A DNA stretch of 64,000 nt from positions 124,001-188,000 of the forward strand of contig NZ_JACJTB010000001.1 of NCBI RefSeq assembly GCF_014698475.1, in the 5' to 3' direction. Source of the DNA: Nostoc spongiaeforme FACHB-130. Lineage in GTDB: Bacteria; Cyanobacteriota; Cyanobacteriia; Cyanobacteriales; Nostocaceae. Of the stretch, positions 62,866-64,000 are shown in pieces. The position numbers were made by a program, and so were the translations under genes. How positions within the stretch are numbered: position 1 is the first letter of the stretch; the number at the start of each line of letters is the position of its first letter. The notes beneath the pieces are model-generated. The model was given only the letters and a program-made list of their open reading frames with translations. It made no database searches and was not told the origin of the DNA.

Positions 62866-63040
62866 CTTTGAGGCTTAAATTCTGCACTTTCGACTTACTT
62901 GAGTTTCCCCCTACATCAAATACTAAATCGTCAGGTAAGCGATCGCCAACTGGTCTTAACACTCCCCAACCACGCTTGAGAGCATGAATCACATCTGCTT
63001 GCTCTGCTATATCACCTTTGAGCTTTGTGTCCATCAACAA
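62837..63040 (-). pseudogene. Relic of an I-Ssp6803I-like PD-(D/E)XK homing endonuclease
   Basis: The 67-residue frame begins MLMDTKLKGDIAEQADVIHA and continues LKRGWGVLRPVGDRLPDDLVFDVG, the N-terminal half of the group I intron endonuclease family typified by I-Ssp6803I. The expected next segment (a GKL-x-K-x-QVKSAW-like strand with the Q and K of the active site) appears only in a shifted frame and is altered (GKLK, VESAEFK), so the gene is frameshifted and truncated. It lies just downstream of initiator tRNA-Met on the same strand; in Synechocystis this endonuclease is coded by an intron in that same tRNA. Confidence 0.7.
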
Positions 63041-63051
63041 ACACCTGAAAT

Positions 63052-63093
63052 AAAATAAAACTCTGTAGCTTTCAGACCACAGAGTTTTATTTT
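63052..63093 (-). terminator. Terminator of tRNA-fMet
   Basis: AAAATAAAACTCTGT (63052-63066) and ACAGAGTTTTATTTT (63079-63093) form a perfect 15-bp stem with a 12-base loop, just beyond the 3' end of the tRNA on the reverse strand and followed by T-rich sequence. Confidence 0.85.
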
Positions 63094-63103
63094 ACTTTTA
63101 ATT

Positions 63104-63180
<77 letters not shown>

Positions 63181-63226
63181 TCGCTCTTGACTTTTCTAGT
63201 ATAACGCAAAGTCCAGAGTTTGGCAA

Positions 63227-64000
63227 CTATAACAGCGATAATTCTCCCACAACTTCTAATCGCCTGTATTTGCCGAAGGTCATAAACCTTTCTGCGAGGG
63301 TTTCTGCGGCGCTGGGGCTAATCCAACCCATTTGTTGCAATAAGTGAATAGCGACAGCATGTTTGGCGCGTTTTGCCCCATCCATCACTTTAATTGCGAG
63401 TCCCATCCCTTCACCAAGTCTGCCAATACACTGTACGCCTTCGGCACCAGCTTTACTGACTACTTCTCCTGGTGCTAAACGCATCAGTTCTGTATCAAAC
63501 TCGCCATCGCCAGCAACCAAGGTAGGGTGATGAATCATTGCCCGAACAATGCGCTCCATATCCAAATTACTACTTGCGGCTAGTAGGGCATATAAAGATG
63601 CCATTTGTCCTAGTTGCATAAGATAAGTTGGTGCGCCGCAGTCATCATGGGCGCTGATAAATTCCTCCGCAGGCATTCGCAGTAACTCAGCGATTTTCGT
63701 CAAAATTAACTGCTGTACGGGGTGCTTGCGGTCTAAATAGTTATTTACAGGCCAATGGCGTTGCTGGCAAACAGCTAACATTCCGGCGTGCTTACCAGAG
63801 CAATTATATTCCAGGGGACTGCGTTTACCTTCTGGAATTGGGCATTGAAGAGCAGTTGGATCAACATCAGCACGCCAAAGGATGTTAAATACTTGTCTGA
63901 CTTGCTCTATTGTGCCTCTATGGGAACTGGCAATAATTGCTAAATCGCGATCGCTCAGATCGTAGCGTTCTAGGGTACCGGTTGTGGTGACAGCTAGTGC
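63227..64000 (-). CDS. Asparaginase (AnsA/asparaginase II family), partial
   Basis: The frame is open from the window edge to a stop at 63227, so the N-terminus is missing. Visible parts are LAVTTTGTLERYDL, IASSHRGTIEQV, CPIPEGKRSPLEYNCSGKHAGM, SAHDDCGAPTYLM, AGDGEFDTELMR, SKAGAEGVQCIG and GLAIKVMDGAKRAKH, typical of the asparaginase_II family that hydrolyses L-asparagine. An internal ATG at 63781 is within the domain and is not the start. It lies downstream of nothing visible here and upstream of tRNA-fMet on the same strand. Confidence 0.88.
   Translation of the reverse strand, partial: ALAVTTTGTLERYDLSDRDLAIIASSHRGTIEQVRQVFNILWRADVDPTALQCPIPEGKRSPLEYNCSGKHAGMLAVCQQRHWPVNNYLDRKHPVQQLILTKIAELLRMPAEEFISAHDDCGAPTYLMQLGQMASLYALLAASSNLDMERIVRAMIHHPTLVAGDGEFDTELMRLAPGEVVSKAGAEGVQCIGRLGEGMGLAIKVMDGAKRAKHAVAIHLLQQMGWISPSAAETLAERFMTFGKYRRLEVVGELSLL

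Overview
The window is chromosome from a filamentous, hormogonium-forming cyanobacterium, most likely of the Nostocales. The evidence is dense HIP1 octamers (GCGATCGC), photosynthesis genes (psbX, ycf66, ycf19/yggT), the phylloquinone genes menFACE, a cyAbrB regulator, a complete hmp chemotaxis-like locus with hmpF (hormogonium motility), and many dispersed short palindromic or G-rich repeats. I could not fix genus or species from sequence alone.

Layout. 1-4760: tetrapyrrole and Calvin-cycle genes (cobA-hemD fusion, grxC, glpX, hemA) with a VapC relic and a MITE. 4877-6818: Uma2 nuclease-like gene, a small HTH gene and an ArsR-DUF2087 regulator. 7078-12602: phylloquinone cluster menE-menC-menA facing away from menF. 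12982-16914: a large CHAT-protease/STAND-NTPase/TPR protein of NLR-like architecture, bounded by two identical palindromes. 17114-17913: HicB-like/VapC toxin-antitoxin pair. 18049-24429: cytochrome c oxidase ctaCDE opposite ctaA and ctaB (heme A synthesis). 24526-25123: ParE/RelE-Phd toxin-antitoxin flanked by twin hairpins. 25352-29967: a five-frame conflict-type module (HTH, degenerate STAND, MoxR AAA+, vWA, and an HTH-DUF1257/Ycf35 fusion protein). 30150-37705: CPBP protease, cyAbrB, sdhB, two TolB-like lipoproteins, ycf66, psbX, yggT. 37870-39523: overlapping HNH nuclease and adenine methylase, a probable type II restriction-modification pair. 39664-47260: accC, a candidate rod-shaped ncRNA, tRNA-Leu(GAG), chorismate lyase, DUF3352 protein, ccsA, tilS. 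47295-59929: hmpF opposite hmpA-E. 60008-64000: Rpn-like nuclease, Uma2 pseudogene, an intact IS4-type element with a perfect 9-bp target duplication, a decayed homing-endonuclease gene beside initiator tRNA-Met, and a partial asparaginase.

How the genes work together. glpX, hemA and cobA-hemD serve carbon fixation and tetrapyrroles. menFACE supplies the photosystem I quinone, and the chorismate lyase starts plastoquinone head-group synthesis. ctaA and ctaB make heme A for ctaCDE. sdhB feeds electrons to the quinone pool and ccsA attaches heme to c-type cytochromes. hmpA-F form one signalling unit for type IV pilus motility.

Most notable signals: (1) the HTH/iSTAND/MoxR/vWA module with an unusual Ycf35-domain partner and an apparent frameshift; (2) G-rich or palindromic repeats inserted in frame into menE, menC, tilS and the CHAT gene; (3) an I-Ssp6803I-like endonuclease relic next to an intron-less tRNA-fMet; (4) a long imperfect inverted repeat upstream of accC that looks like a 6S-type RNA.
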